Part shown: piece after piece, positions 17,394 to 25,703 of the stretch | Position numbering within the stretch: position 1 is the first letter of the stretch | Layout: the number at the start of each line of letters is the position of its first letter | DNA from: Shewanella colwelliana ATCC 39565 | GTDB lineage: Bacteria > Pseudomonadota > Gammaproteobacteria > Enterobacterales > Shewanellaceae | NCBI RefSeq assembly: GCF_000518705.1 | Contig: NZ_JAEC01000029.1 | Location: 1-64,000, forward strand | DNA length: 64,000 nt | Direction of reading: 5' to 3' | Made by a program: the position numbers and the translations under genes | Notes under the pieces: model-generated | Told to the model about the DNA's origin: nothing | The model's database searches: none | Seen by the model: only the letters and a program-made list of their open reading frames with translations

Positions 17394-18074
17394 TTAGACG
17401 CGAGCTAACATTAGCTCTAGGCGGGAACCGACGCGCTCAGCAAGATCTGCTAAGTCTCCAACCCACTCAATTATCTTATAGAGGAACATCACATCGATAG
17501 GATTTAGATCGTTTTCGATACTAAATAGCTGGCGACGGATTTTGATTTGTAGATCATCGGTGTCCTCTTCAATCTTATCGAGTTCAACGATCATCTTAGC
17601 GACTAGATCCACTTCACGTCCGCGAAAACCTGTTTCAAGTAGGTCATCGAGTTCGTTGATAGCTTGCTTAGCCTGCGCTACGGCGTCGAGACAACGCTTT
17701 AGGTAGGCAGTAAACGGATCTTGAATAGCTTCTGGGACAAGTAGTTGACGGCCAATGATTCGGCCTGAAATGTCTTTCGCTTTATTAGCGATCTTATCTT
17801 GCTGGGTGAGTAGCTCCAGTAAGTCAGTTCTTTCAACTGGCATAAATAAGCCACCAGGCAGAGTCAGACGGATCTCTCTTTTGAGTTCATCTGCTTCTCT
17901 TTCCGCTTGGCTGATTTGCTTGCGAAGTTGAACAGCTTTGTCCCAGTCACCTGCGACAGTAGCTTCAAAAAATGGCACTAGAATCGACGCACAATCGTGC
18001 ACTTTATCTATGTGTTCTTGTAACGGTTTTATTGGCGATTTTGCAAACACGCCCAAAATAGAGTTTACTGGCAT
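17394..18074 (-). CDS. DUF47/PhoU-like regulator of phosphate transport (TIGR00153)
   Basis: A 226-residue, all-helical cytoplasmic protein of the DUF47 (TIGR00153) family, related to PhoU. Recognisable features include ILGVFAKSPIKPLQEH at the start, the acidic EREADELKREIR region (about 54-65) typical of the metal-binding helices, and the final LADLAERVGSRLELMLARV. These proteins are thought to gate the adjacent Pit permease. It is the first gene of the pair. Confidence 0.9.
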   Translation of the reverse strand: MPVNSILGVFAKSPIKPLQEHIDKVHDCASILVPFFEATVAGDWDKAVQLRKQISQAEREADELKREIRLTLPGGLFMPVERTDLLELLTQQDKIANKAKDISGRIIGRQLLVPEAIQDPFTAYLKRCLDAVAQAKQAINELDDLLETGFRGREVDLVAKMIVELDKIEEDTDDLQIKIRRQLFSIENDLNPIDVMFLYKIIEWVGDLADLAERVGSRLELMLARV

Positions 18075-18147
18075 TGCCGTGTACCTATTTAGGTTATTCC
18101 ACTGTTGGAAAATGCGGGCGCATGTTAACCCAAGCGTCCGCGTATTG

Positions 18148-18179
18148 AAACTGTGTTTTTATATAAAAACTCACAGTTT
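18148..18179. promoter_or_regulatory. Near-perfect 32-bp palindrome between the phosphate operon and ygiF
   Basis: AAACTGTG and CACAGTTT form arms around an AT-rich centre (TTTTTATATAAAAA). It lies 74 bp upstream of the DUF47 gene in the divergent promoter region and could be an operator or an AT-rich hairpin. No Pho box with the usual CTGTCAT repeats could be made out. Confidence 0.35.
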
Positions 18180-18327
18180 TTATTCTAACGAGTTATATAT
18201 AAACTTCAAAGCGTAATCCTAAAGGGCTTTTATTACAGCAATATTACACTATGAAAGTTTGGTTAAATTATAATTAAACTTTCATGACAGATTCTGATTA
18301 GTTAATCAAAAAGTGAGCAATTGGCGA

Positions 18328-19809
18328 ATGGCTGCCGAAATAGAACTAAAACTATTTTTCCCTGAAAATGAACGAGAACGCTTGGTGTCACTGCTTGACA
18401 GTCTACCTCATAGTGACCCAAAAGGAACAAAACATCTTAGCAATTGTTATTACGATACGCCGAAATTAACCCTAAGACATTGGGATATGGGGTTACGAAT
18501 TCGTGGTTGCGATGGTCGCTTCGAACAGACGATTAAGACGGCAGGCACGGTTGTCGGTGGTGTGCACTCACGCCCAGAATACAATATTGATATCGATCAA
18601 CCAAAGGTCAATTTATCGCTTTTTCCACAAAAAATTTGGCCACAAGAGGCTGAATTAGTCCAAGTGCAGCAACAACTGAAACCACTATTTGATACCGATT
18701 TTACCCGTATGACCTGGCATATCTACCTAGATGATAGCCTGGTTGAAGTTGCCCTTGATGTGGGTACGGTAAGTGCTAACGGCATTAATGAACCAATATG
18801 TGAGCTTGAGTTTGAGTTATTGGCGGGTGACACTCAAGCCTTATTGGCTTTAGGCCTACAAGTGACTGCCCAGATCCCAGCACGTTTGGGTCATGACAGT
18901 AAAGCTAAGCGTGGTTATCGACTTGCGGCCATGGCAAGCCCTTTAAGTTTAGAGGCATTAGAGTTTATTGAATTGCCGCAAAAAACGACGCTTAAACAGA
19001 CTTTTATAACTTTATTGAGTACAGGTTTAGAGCGTTGGCAGTTGCTTGAAACTATGCTGCTTGATGCGCCCGATGAGCAGCTACCTGAACTGAGCTATCG
19101 ATTGCGCGCCTGTGTGCGGTTATTACGCTGTACCTTGTCGCAGTTTAATTTGCTCGATGATGAATTAACCCATGGTTTTGATTGCATTGAATCTCACTTA
19201 GCATTTGTCGAAGATGGATTAAGCTACAGTCAGATTTTAGACAGCCAGGCTGCGCTGATTGCCAAACAGCCACGGCAAGCTGACTTAGCACATTGGGTGG
19301 CTCAAGGATTAACTGAGTTGGCGATTCCTAACGCGATAGCACTCATGTTAGCCGACACCTGTTACGGTCATTTGCAGATGCGCTTAGTCTCCTTACTATT
19401 TGACTGCCGCGGTGGGCGAATTCATGTTGAGCCACATCTGGGTGTGCAACAATTTGCCGACAAAATGCAAGAAGCCTCCTGGCAGCGGATTGTGGCGCTA
19501 ATGCCGGCCGAAGTAGATTTGGACAGCGATGATTATCAGTCGTTTGCCAAAGCATTAGATGAAAGTATTTTTGTGGGGGTGGCGTATGGTGAACTTTACC
19601 CCAGCAAAGGGCGTGATCTGTTTCGTGCGCCGTGGCGGGATCTTGCGATGGGCATAAGAACCTTGGCGGCGTATCGACGTTTAAGTCTTATTAGTCAGGC
19701 ACATCAGCTTGATATTCAAGACTGGTTGGATAATAAAGAGCAAAGCTTACTCTTTGCAATGGAGCATTCAAGACGCTCTGCACTTAAATCTCAACCCTAT
19801 TGGCGTTAG
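18328..19809 (+). CDS. ygiF: CYTH-CHAD protein, inorganic triphosphatase YgiF
   Basis: A 493-residue cytoplasmic protein. The N-terminal CYTH domain (about 1-200) shows the ExExK signature EIELK (residues 4-8) and the later LGHDSKAKRGYRL; the C-terminal CHAD domain is helical (about 225-490). E. coli YgiF hydrolyses triphosphate to phosphate and diphosphate. I chose the ATG at 18328, which places ExExK at the normal position; a GTG five codons earlier is possible. Nearby phosphate transport genes fit a phosphate theme. In E. coli ygiF is followed directly by glnE; here a 7-kb opposite-strand block lies between them. Confidence 0.88.
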   Translation: MAAEIELKLFFPENERERLVSLLDSLPHSDPKGTKHLSNCYYDTPKLTLRHWDMGLRIRGCDGRFEQTIKTAGTVVGGVHSRPEYNIDIDQPKVNLSLFPQKIWPQEAELVQVQQQLKPLFDTDFTRMTWHIYLDDSLVEVALDVGTVSANGINEPICELEFELLAGDTQALLALGLQVTAQIPARLGHDSKAKRGYRLAAMASPLSLEALEFIELPQKTTLKQTFITLLSTGLERWQLLETMLLDAPDEQLPELSYRLRACVRLLRCTLSQFNLLDDELTHGFDCIESHLAFVEDGLSYSQILDSQAALIAKQPRQADLAHWVAQGLTELAIPNAIALMLADTCYGHLQMRLVSLLFDCRGGRIHVEPHLGVQQFADKMQEASWQRIVALMPAEVDLDSDDYQSFAKALDESIFVGVAYGELYPSKGRDLFRAPWRDLAMGIRTLAAYRRLSLISQAHQLDIQDWLDNKEQSLLFAMEHSRRSALKSQPYWR

Positions 19810-20597
19810 CGTTTCTGTTGCACTTGCTGCTTGAGGGTTTCAATCTCTTGCAGTAGGTGTTGTTGGTTTAGTTCCATCCTATCAAGGGCCATCTTTAGCT
19901 CGCAGCGTATCTCTTGCCTTTGGCTTTCCATTCTTTCGCTCTCATCGGGAGAGATGAACAGTGATGCCATGTAACCTGAGATCACCCCAAAAAAGCTGAC
20001 ACCACAGATAATGACGACCCCGCCAATAATGTGGCCGACGGTGGTAACGGGGTAATAGTCGCCATAACCAACGGTAGAGATAGTCACTAATGCCCACCAA
20101 ATAGCACTTTCAGCGGTTTGAATATTGGCCCCTGGGACACCTGTTTCGACAATTAGCATGAGTACTGAGGCAAAGGCCAGTATGGTGACCATGGCGACTA
20201 ATAAACTGGCTAACGTGGCCTGGCTACGTTGCTTCATCAGTGGAACTAATATTGATTGAGTCATGCGGATCAGGCGGATGACTCGTAAGATCTGGAAAAG
20301 CCGCGCCATTCGCAGTGGTTCAATGGCAGGGATACTGGCGATCAGATCGACCCAATTGTGTTTGATGTAGAAAAGTTTATCGTTGGCGCGTATAAAATTG
20401 ATTAAGAAGTGGCTAATAAAGATGACGCAGATGCTGGTATCAATCATCAGTAGTAAGCGGCGTGTTTCGCTATCTAATTTCGCAAAGGTCAACACCAGTA
20501 CAATGAACACCGAAACTAAAGAAAGGGCCATCATAGCAAGCTGAAACGGAGTCGGTGCCTGATCGACGGGGAGTAACCAACGTTTCTTATCTGCCAT
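19806..20597 (-). CDS. Voltage-gated-type potassium channel
   Basis: A 263-residue six-helix ion channel. Segments: S1 about 18-40, S2 about 47-68, S3 about 81-92, a positively charged S4 (RMARLFQILRVIRLIRM, 96-112), S5 about 128-150, pore loop with selectivity filter TVGYGD (175-180), S6 about 186-214, then a coiled coil (220-263) that may drive tetramer assembly. The filter is that of a K+ channel. AAGGAG before the ATG fixes the start. It overlaps the convergent ygiF by four bases. It is the last gene of the PspA-containing block, though 55 bp separate it from the next gene upstream. Confidence 0.88.
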   Translation of the reverse strand: MADKKRWLLPVDQAPTPFQLAMMALSLVSVFIVLVLTFAKLDSETRRLLLMIDTSICVIFISHFLINFIRANDKLFYIKHNWVDLIASIPAIEPLRMARLFQILRVIRLIRMTQSILVPLMKQRSQATLASLLVAMVTILAFASVLMLIVETGVPGANIQTAESAIWWALVTISTVGYGDYYPVTTVGHIIGGVVIICGVSFFGVISGYMASLFISPDESERMESQRQEIRCELKMALDRMELNQQHLLQEIETLKQQVQQKR

Positions 20598-20652
20598 GAA
20601 TCAAACTCCTTCCTACAACGCTCGGTAACCTAAAGTCTCTACTCTGCTAATA

Positions 20653-20985
20653 CTATTCGCTTTCAACAACAAAATGAACCAGATCATCGAGTACTCGCTT
20701 TTTTATTTCGAGTTGATCCGTTGCAGATAGGCTATATTTCTCAGCAAGTTGCTCATAGTCATCTTGGCTCAAAGAAACGGTAAGTCTTGGACGTTTGGGG
20801 CGCTTAGTCACGTTAAGGCCGAGGATGGTACGGATTTGATCAGAGGGGCTGACGCCTGAATCTAAGGCTGCTTTTCGGATTGAATACTGAAACTGCTCAT
20901 CCAGATCGAACGCCACTTGGGTTGCTTTGGCGGCTTTTTGGTTTTGTTGCCACTGTTCGGGAAGTGGATGTTTGGTTTTACTCAT
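20653..20985 (-). CDS. Hypothetical protein of the PspA block
   Basis: A 110-residue soluble, charged protein without signal peptide. Two similar halves can be seen, each with a short strand followed by helices: TQVAFDLDEQFQYSIRKAAL (about 22-41) and PRLTVSLSQDDYEQLAEKYS (about 66-85). That layout recalls ribbon-helix-helix folds, but this is only a resemblance. AAGGA about 8 bases before the ATG supports the start. Position between the channel and DUF2491 suggests a role in the same system. Confidence 0.65.
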   Translation of the reverse strand: MSKTKHPLPEQWQQNQKAAKATQVAFDLDEQFQYSIRKAALDSGVSPSDQIRTILGLNVTKRPKRPRLTVSLSQDDYEQLAEKYSLSATDQLEIKKRVLDDLVHFVVESE

Positions 20986-21046
20986 TGACTAATCCTTGCT
21001 TCTTGGCTTTTTCATCTCGATGTCAAAGCCAAGATATTGGTAACGC

Positions 21047-21694
21047 TTAAATTTGGCCGGGCCAGTATTCACGAATATCGCTTAAGGGACGGTATAAGGT
21101 TAACATAACATCGGTTTCACCACCTTCATAGACCTCGATGTCTAGCGCATAACGTTCCTCATCATCGAGCAGCAGATATGACTCGAATGCATCGCCTGTG
21201 GCGCCCTCGGCATCTTGTGGCGGACGTTGGTTGCGGTAATCTTCGCGGTGAAAATAGCCAAACTGGGCAAAATTAATTTGATGGTATTGTTTTCCAAGCC
21301 ACTGTTCAAGTTGCTCAGGTATTGAAGGTTGCACGGTGAGATTTGCCTGCACATCCTCTTCAAAAATATCGCTAAACTGCTCAAGGTCAAAAATTTGCTC
21401 AACCAGATTGCGGGGGATCTTTAGGGAAAAGGCTAAATAGGTTTCATCATCTTCATCTAAAGAGAGAAACAGTGTGTCGTTGCCGTGCCCTTTTAATACC
21501 CATTCGATAAGTTGTTTGCGTTCAAACTCATAGGTATTAACGGCTTCGACTCTTAGCTGTTGTCCGCGAAGTTGTGGCGGCAATGCAAAGCTATCATCAA
21601 GCGAGATCATATCACCTTTAAGCAAATGATTCGGATGAGAAAGTTGCCGTTTAGGCTGCTCTTTTTTACCGAAAAGCCCTTTTAAGAATCCCAT
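21047..21694 (-). CDS. yjfK: DUF2491 family protein (YjfK-like)
   Basis: A 215-residue soluble protein that I assign to the DUF2491 family. It opens with MGFLKGLFGKKEQPKR, a possible amphipathic membrane-binding helix, and continues with a beta-rich acidic domain (NTYEFERKQLIEWVLKGHG, then LLLDDEERYALDIEVYEGGE) and a final REYWPGQI. In E. coli, YjfK is encoded beside the PspA homologue YjfJ, as here. The function is unknown; the setting points to a peripheral membrane protein working with PspA. TAGGAG precedes the ATG. A terminator-like hairpin separates it from pspA upstream. Confidence 0.75.
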   Translation of the reverse strand: MGFLKGLFGKKEQPKRQLSHPNHLLKGDMISLDDSFALPPQLRGQQLRVEAVNTYEFERKQLIEWVLKGHGNDTLFLSLDEDDETYLAFSLKIPRNLVEQIFDLEQFSDIFEEDVQANLTVQPSIPEQLEQWLGKQYHQINFAQFGYFHREDYRNQRPPQDAEGATGDAFESYLLLDDEERYALDIEVYEGGETDVMLTLYRPLSDIREYWPGQI

Positions 21695-21726
21695 GAAATG
21701 CTCCTAACGCGTGATCTTATTTAGCT

Positions 21727-21759
21727 AAAAAGCACCTTTAGGCTTGGCCTAAAGGTGCT
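21727..21759 (-). terminator. Terminator or attenuator between the PspA gene and the DUF2491 gene
   Basis: Perfect 13-bp stem AGCACCTTTAGGC/GCCTAAAGGTGCT with a three-base loop, followed on the minus strand by TTTTTAG. It lies within the gene block, so it would reduce transcription of the three genes downstream of pspA. Confidence 0.85.
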
Positions 21760-21781
21760 GTGAGGGAACTAAAGCAATAGA

Positions 21782-22468
21782 CTATTTACGTGCTTTTAGA
21801 CGATCGAGTACCGCATTGGCATTCGACTTTTGCTCACCAATTCCAGCTTCCGCTAACTTAGCATGCAGAGACTTATCACTGTTCTCTTCGGCCAAGGTTT
21901 CAGACGCCTTTAGACGGTCATCAAACTGCTGCTGACGTGCCTTGATTCGCTCAAGTGAATCTTTAGCATTGAGTAACTTTGAGTTACTGCTTGCGAACGA
22001 GTCTGTGATAGTCGCTGTCGCTTTTTGCACGCTTTCAGTGGTTTTAACCATGCTGAGCTGACGTTGGTAATCAGTGAGTTGACGTTCAGTCTTACGTACC
22101 AGCTCTTTTAGACGGGTCGCATGAGCACTGAAGCTGTCATTGGCCGATTGTTGGTCAGCAAGTTCTTGGTCGAGCTGCGCAATTTTCTCTGCAACTTCTA
22201 ATGCCAAGGTTTCATTTTCTTTCTCAAGCGCTTGAGTTGCGTAACCTTCATGTTCGCTAATAGAGCGTTTAAGGCGATCGATTTCACGGCTCGCTTGCAT
22301 CTCTTTAGCCATCACATCGGTGAGCTCACGCTTAGCTTTGGTGAGGTGCTTTTCAGCATCACGGATCTCTTGTTCAAAGATGCGTGTTGAGTTGGCATCG
22401 ACGATGGTTTGGCCGACTTCATTAGCGCCGCCACGAAATGCGGTTAAAATCTTATTTAGAATGCCCAT
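21782..22468 (-). CDS. yjfJ: PspA/IM30 family membrane-stress protein (YjfJ-like)
   Basis: A 228-residue, nearly all-helical coiled-coil protein of the PspA/Vipp1/IM30 (ESCRT-III-like) superfamily. It begins MGILNKILTAFRGGANEVGQ, the amphipathic membrane-binding helix, followed by long heptad-rich helices (residues 25-215). Such proteins coat and stabilise damaged inner membrane. This one goes with DUF2170, DUF2491 and DUF350 as in E. coli yjfI-yjfL, rather than with PspB/PspC/PspF, so it is the YjfJ-type paralogue. AAAGGAG precedes the ATG. I see no sigma-54 promoter in the 81 bp upstream. Confidence 0.88.
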   Translation of the reverse strand: MGILNKILTAFRGGANEVGQTIVDANSTRIFEQEIRDAEKHLTKAKRELTDVMAKEMQASREIDRLKRSISEHEGYATQALEKENETLALEVAEKIAQLDQELADQQSANDSFSAHATRLKELVRKTERQLTDYQRQLSMVKTTESVQKATATITDSFASSNSKLLNAKDSLERIKARQQQFDDRLKASETLAEENSDKSLHAKLAEAGIGEQKSNANAVLDRLKARK

Positions 22469-22549
22469 AATGTGGCTCCTTTATAAAGTAATGATTCAAG
22501 CGGTTTCAATATTGATAAGCCGCACCACTACATAACTAAAACGGTTGGG

Positions 22550-22963
22550 TTATTTTAAGTAATCGCTCAATTCGTCAATTACTTCTAAACAGTTGTCAGA
22601 CAGTACTGACAACTCTTGTTCAATTTCTAACATGCTCGATTGCACTGACAACGCACCGTAAACTACGTACTTATTGTCAATTTTTGCAAAGGAAGACAGT
22701 GGCATAGGGATGTTGAGTTCTAACATGGTTTCAAACATCTCACTACGACGTTCTTGGTTGACTTCATCTTCACCCCATAGGTAACTGATGCAAAGAATTT
22801 GATTATCAGTGACCGATACAAATACTGGGATCTCTTCACGGCCAACGATATTGACCTGAAGGACTTCGACATCACCATCGATGGGATAGCAGTCAAATTG
22901 AAAGCCGGTGTGGCTATTGTCACAAAGATCATTTAGATGGTTGGCAATGTTGTGAATGTTCAT
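22550..22963 (-). CDS. yjfI: DUF2170 family protein (YjfI-like)
   Basis: A 137-residue acidic soluble protein of the DUF2170 family (MNIHNIANHLNDLCDN at the start, then VEVLQVNIVGREEIPVFVSV, and a C-terminal LSDNCLEVIDELSDYL). DUF2170 proteins are encoded beside YjfJ-type PspA proteins; the role is unknown. I place the start at 22963, where GAGG stands about 8 bases upstream. A longer frame would run through the palindromic operators and overlap the spermidine synthase gene, which is unlikely. A promoter with two operators lies directly upstream, so this gene and the PspA gene can be transcribed on their own. Confidence 0.82.
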   Translation of the reverse strand: MNIHNIANHLNDLCDNSHTGFQFDCYPIDGDVEVLQVNIVGREEIPVFVSVTDNQILCISYLWGEDEVNQERRSEMFETMLELNIPMPLSSFAKIDNKYVVYGALSVQSSMLEIEQELSVLSDNCLEVIDELSDYLK

Positions 22964-22976
22964 ATTTGTCCTCTTT

Positions 22977-22989
22977 GACATATTATGTC
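22977..22989. promoter_or_regulatory. Palindromic operator GACATATTATGTC, copy 1
   Basis: A perfect 13-bp palindrome lying near the expected transcription start of the DUF2170-PspA promoter and 14 bp before the DUF2170 start. Copy 2 is 34 bp away centre to centre; a third identical site is at 26862. Spacing and sequence fit an operator bound by a dimeric repressor that I cannot name. Confidence 0.6.
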
Positions 22990-22997
22990 TGCGGTTA

Positions 22998-23025
22998 AAG
23001 ATAGCACTGAGACATAATATGTCAA
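22998..23025 (-). promoter_or_regulatory. Sigma-70-type promoter for the DUF2170-PspA genes
   Basis: On the minus strand, TTGACA (23020-23025) and TATCTT (22998-23003) are separated by 16 bp. The -35 box is a perfect match and the -10 box matches 4 of 6. The -35 box overlaps operator copy 2, and operator copy 1 lies just past the start point, as expected for repression. Confidence 0.55.
23011..23023. promoter_or_regulatory. Palindromic operator GACATAATATGTC, copy 2
   Basis: The same 13-bp palindrome read from the other strand. It overlaps the TTGACA box of the DUF2170 promoter. Confidence 0.6.
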
Positions 23026-23040
23026 GCGCTATTTTTGTGT

Positions 23041-24768
23041 TCAAAAAAGTGACACGTTTTCATTTTCTAACCAAGCTTGCTGATGGTACTGATACAGCTG
23101 CATTGAGCCTATGGCATTGATCTTCACTTGGCTTGCATCATGGTAATAGTTTCCGGGAAACTCAAAGGCTCCTTTAATCATGCCTGGGGTTAACCAAGCT
23201 TCATCAATGGACAGCTTATTCAAGCCTGCAAGCCTTGCTTGAGCATCTTTGCCTTGAAGGGTTGCAATACTCCATCCCCACTCACCGAAACTAGGGACAT
23301 TATGGTGGTATTGGTTAACCTTAAAGCCTGCACTTGCCAAGGTTTTGCCCACTGAGATAAACGCCTTGGGCGCATGATAGGGCGAAGTCGACTGTACTGT
23401 TAGTGCTCCATCTGCACTTAAGAGTTCCTTAAGTTTGCGATAAAAAAGATCTGAATAGAGTTTATTGAGATCTGGATGGCTCGGATCCGGCAGATCAACA
23501 ATGATCACATCATACTTTTCACCACGCTGAATAAGCTTATCTGTGCCGTTAAAGGCGTCATCGAAGAGCAACTCGACTCGTGGATCATTCAGCGCATCGG
23601 CATTAAGTTTCTTCAGTGCTAGATTTAAGCGTGCAGGCATGGCGTCGCTGCCATCTTTAAATAAGTTGACTAAATCCTTATCCAAATCCATCAACGTGAC
23701 GTGTTTAGGTTGCCATTTGAACACTTGTCTCAGGCCAAGGCCATCCCCGCCGCCGATGATCAGCACCTTGTCATGGCGCGCGCTGGCTTCAAGTGTTGGG
23801 TGTACTAGAAACGAGTGGTAGATATGTTCATCTTGGCTGGAAAACTGCAAACGGCCATTAATATAGAGTGAGTAGACAGGTGAGAGATCGTTGCCCCGCA
23901 GGCGCTCAGTGAAAGTGAGTTGCTGAAAGCGCGTCGCTTTGGCGTAAACCACCTTGTCTTTGTAGAGTAGATTATTAAAGTCTTGTTCCCAGTTTGGACC
24001 ATGCCAAGCGAGTAGCAGTAAGAGACCAGTGGCAAACAGATGGCCAACGAGCAGCAACCTAACGTAACGAATTTTACTCCAGAAACGCCAGATGAAAATA
24101 AAGCCGGCCAAGAGATTAAAACTGGCGGTGAGCGCTGCGGCGAGCTGAATGTCGATGGCAAGCATAAAGCTCACCCAAATGGCGGCACCTATGCCTGCAC
24201 CAATATAGTCGGCACCATAGATAGTGCCTGCGTTATGCATCAAGTGTTCGTCGCAAAGCGATTGTCTTACTCGTGCGATAAGCGGGATCTCCATACCAAT
24301 CATCAAGCCGAGTAACACACCCCAGAAGTAGGGGAGATGTTCGCTTAGCTTTTGCAGCCAGCCAATAGCACCGCCTTGGGGCAGTTGATCGGGCGGTAAG
24401 CCCAAGGTATTAGCAATGATGATAGGTAACTGCTGGCCAAAGCCGATAACGGCGGCAGTAATGAGAATAGCCAGTGCGCCGCATAGGGCGACACACAACT
24501 CTAATACCGCAAAACCAGTATAAGCACAGCGGATTTTCCGTGCGGCAAAGGCGCCCACCCCCATAGAAACAATCATAAGACCTATCATGGTATAGATAGC
24601 GGCTTCTAATGCCCCCAGCACCCGACCGGCATAATGAGAGAGCAGGTATTCATAGATCAGGCCGCAACCGGCCAAGACTGCCATGATCCCCAATAGCAAG
24701 ATATCATCGAACCAAGAGAGTTTTTTCGCGCCAACAGGTGTTGGCGCATTTTCAGTAGGTGACTGCAT
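23041..24768 (-). CDS. Membrane-bound polyamine aminopropyltransferase-like protein (spermidine synthase family)
   Basis: A 575-residue fusion of about seven membrane helices (residues ~20-265) to a cytoplasmic spermidine-synthase-type domain (~280-520). The AdoMet-site motif VLIIGGGDGLGLRQV, the acidic VTLMDLDKDLV strand end and the VDLPDPSHPDLNKLYS active-site region are present. Soluble SpeE enzymes transfer aminopropyl groups from decarboxylated AdoMet to putrescine; here VDLPDP replaces the usual DSSDP-like motif, so the substrate may differ. AAGGA precedes the ATG. It lies between DUF350 (24 bp upstream) and DUF2170. No AdoMet decarboxylase gene is in the block. Confidence 0.85.
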   Translation of the reverse strand: MQSPTENAPTPVGAKKLSWFDDILLLGIMAVLAGCGLIYEYLLSHYAGRVLGALEAAIYTMIGLMIVSMGVGAFAARKIRCAYTGFAVLELCVALCGALAILITAAVIGFGQQLPIIIANTLGLPPDQLPQGGAIGWLQKLSEHLPYFWGVLLGLMIGMEIPLIARVRQSLCDEHLMHNAGTIYGADYIGAGIGAAIWVSFMLAIDIQLAAALTASFNLLAGFIFIWRFWSKIRYVRLLLVGHLFATGLLLLLAWHGPNWEQDFNNLLYKDKVVYAKATRFQQLTFTERLRGNDLSPVYSLYINGRLQFSSQDEHIYHSFLVHPTLEASARHDKVLIIGGGDGLGLRQVFKWQPKHVTLMDLDKDLVNLFKDGSDAMPARLNLALKKLNADALNDPRVELLFDDAFNGTDKLIQRGEKYDVIIVDLPDPSHPDLNKLYSDLFYRKLKELLSADGALTVQSTSPYHAPKAFISVGKTLASAGFKVNQYHHNVPSFGEWGWSIATLQGKDAQARLAGLNKLSIDEAWLTPGMIKGAFEFPGNYYHDASQVKINAIGSMQLYQYHQQAWLENENVSLF

Positions 24769-24792
24769 TAATTCCTTTTAACCCGGCTGAGG

Positions 24793-25692
24793 TTACGCCA
24801 TTAAGCTGGTGAGAATTAACGCAATGGCGACGCTGATAGCAAGCTCTACCGTTGCGATACCAATATTATGCTGTTGTTCAACCTCTTGGGCTAAATCAAT
24901 GTTAGCAAGCACTAACTTTTTCACTAAGGCTTGCAGTAATGATAAACAGATAAGCATGATAACTGAGAACACTAACCAGCCAATAAGGTTGCTGATATAG
25001 GCTTGTGGTTCATAGAGGATAAAATGGCTGGCGGCATTAAAACTCAATGCCATGGCAAGCATATAACCACTGTGACGAATTGCCACTGCTGTGTGACCTT
25101 GTGCTAAAGCCGCTTGCATTGACGCATCTTGATTGCGTTTAGCGTACTGTTTTTCGCGAAAGCGGGTTAACAACACTAACATCAATTGTGAAATCGCGAA
25201 GGCACTAAAAATCGCGATAAAGGTGTCTAAGGTGATATCTTCAGCCCACATCAATACTGAGCGTATGATAATGGCTGTGGCGATAGCTGCAGCGGCATCG
25301 ACAAGGGCGACAGAGATATTGCCTTTGAGGATCATGGCATTTTTATCTATCTCATTGAGGGCGATTTTGTCATGGAGAAAACGACCTAACTTAATCAGCA
25401 ATAGACCAAAAATACCGTAGGCACTCATGCCGATGGCTTCATAAAGAAAAGAGTGTGCGGCTTCACCTGTGATAGCACCCGTTAGCACTATGCCTAAACC
25501 TGCCACAGCGCCAGCGGTACTGATCCCAAAGGCGAAGTTGTCGCGCTCTGAGAGTTCGTGGGTGCTATTTACTTTGAGGTTCCATCCCTGCAGATAACGC
25601 ATGGCTGTGAGTAAGATTACGGCGATAGTGATATCGATGGCGAGTATGCCTATCAGTTCAGATGTGATGCCGAAGTTTTGAAAAAATGTCAT
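24793..25692 (-). CDS. yjfL: DUF350 family membrane protein (YjfL-like)
   Basis: A 299-residue inner-membrane protein with about eight hydrophobic segments. Two tandem DUF350 units are visible (about residues 10-145 and 155-298), each ending in a helix-rich stretch. DUF350 is the family of E. coli YjfL and commonly co-occurs with PspA-like proteins and polyamine- or glutathionylspermidine-type enzymes. AAAGGA precedes the ATG. It is 11 bp behind the lipoprotein gene, in one transcript. Confidence 0.8.
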   Translation of the reverse strand: MTFFQNFGITSELIGILAIDITIAVILLTAMRYLQGWNLKVNSTHELSERDNFAFGISTAGAVAGLGIVLTGAITGEAAHSFLYEAIGMSAYGIFGLLLIKLGRFLHDKIALNEIDKNAMILKGNISVALVDAAAAIATAIIIRSVLMWAEDITLDTFIAIFSAFAISQLMLVLLTRFREKQYAKRNQDASMQAALAQGHTAVAIRHSGYMLAMALSFNAASHFILYEPQAYISNLIGWLVFSVIMLICLSLLQALVKKLVLANIDLAQEVEQQHNIGIATVELAISVAIALILTSLMA

Positions 25693-25703
25693 CGTAATAT
25701 CCT

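Noticed and set aside
18313-18327. GTG at 18313 as the ygiF start
   Set aside because: Possible, but the ATG at 18328 puts the ExExK motif at its usual position; neither has a strong ribosome binding site.
22469-22549. Sigma-54 promoter directly before the PspA gene
   Set aside because: Classical pspA promoters are sigma-54-dependent, so I looked for GG-N10-GC; nothing convincing was found, and the sigma-70-type promoter upstream of DUF2170 fits better.
22964-23044. N-terminal extension of the DUF2170 gene to 23044
   Set aside because: It would place the operators and promoter inside the gene; the ATG at 22963 has a good ribosome binding site and a family-like start.
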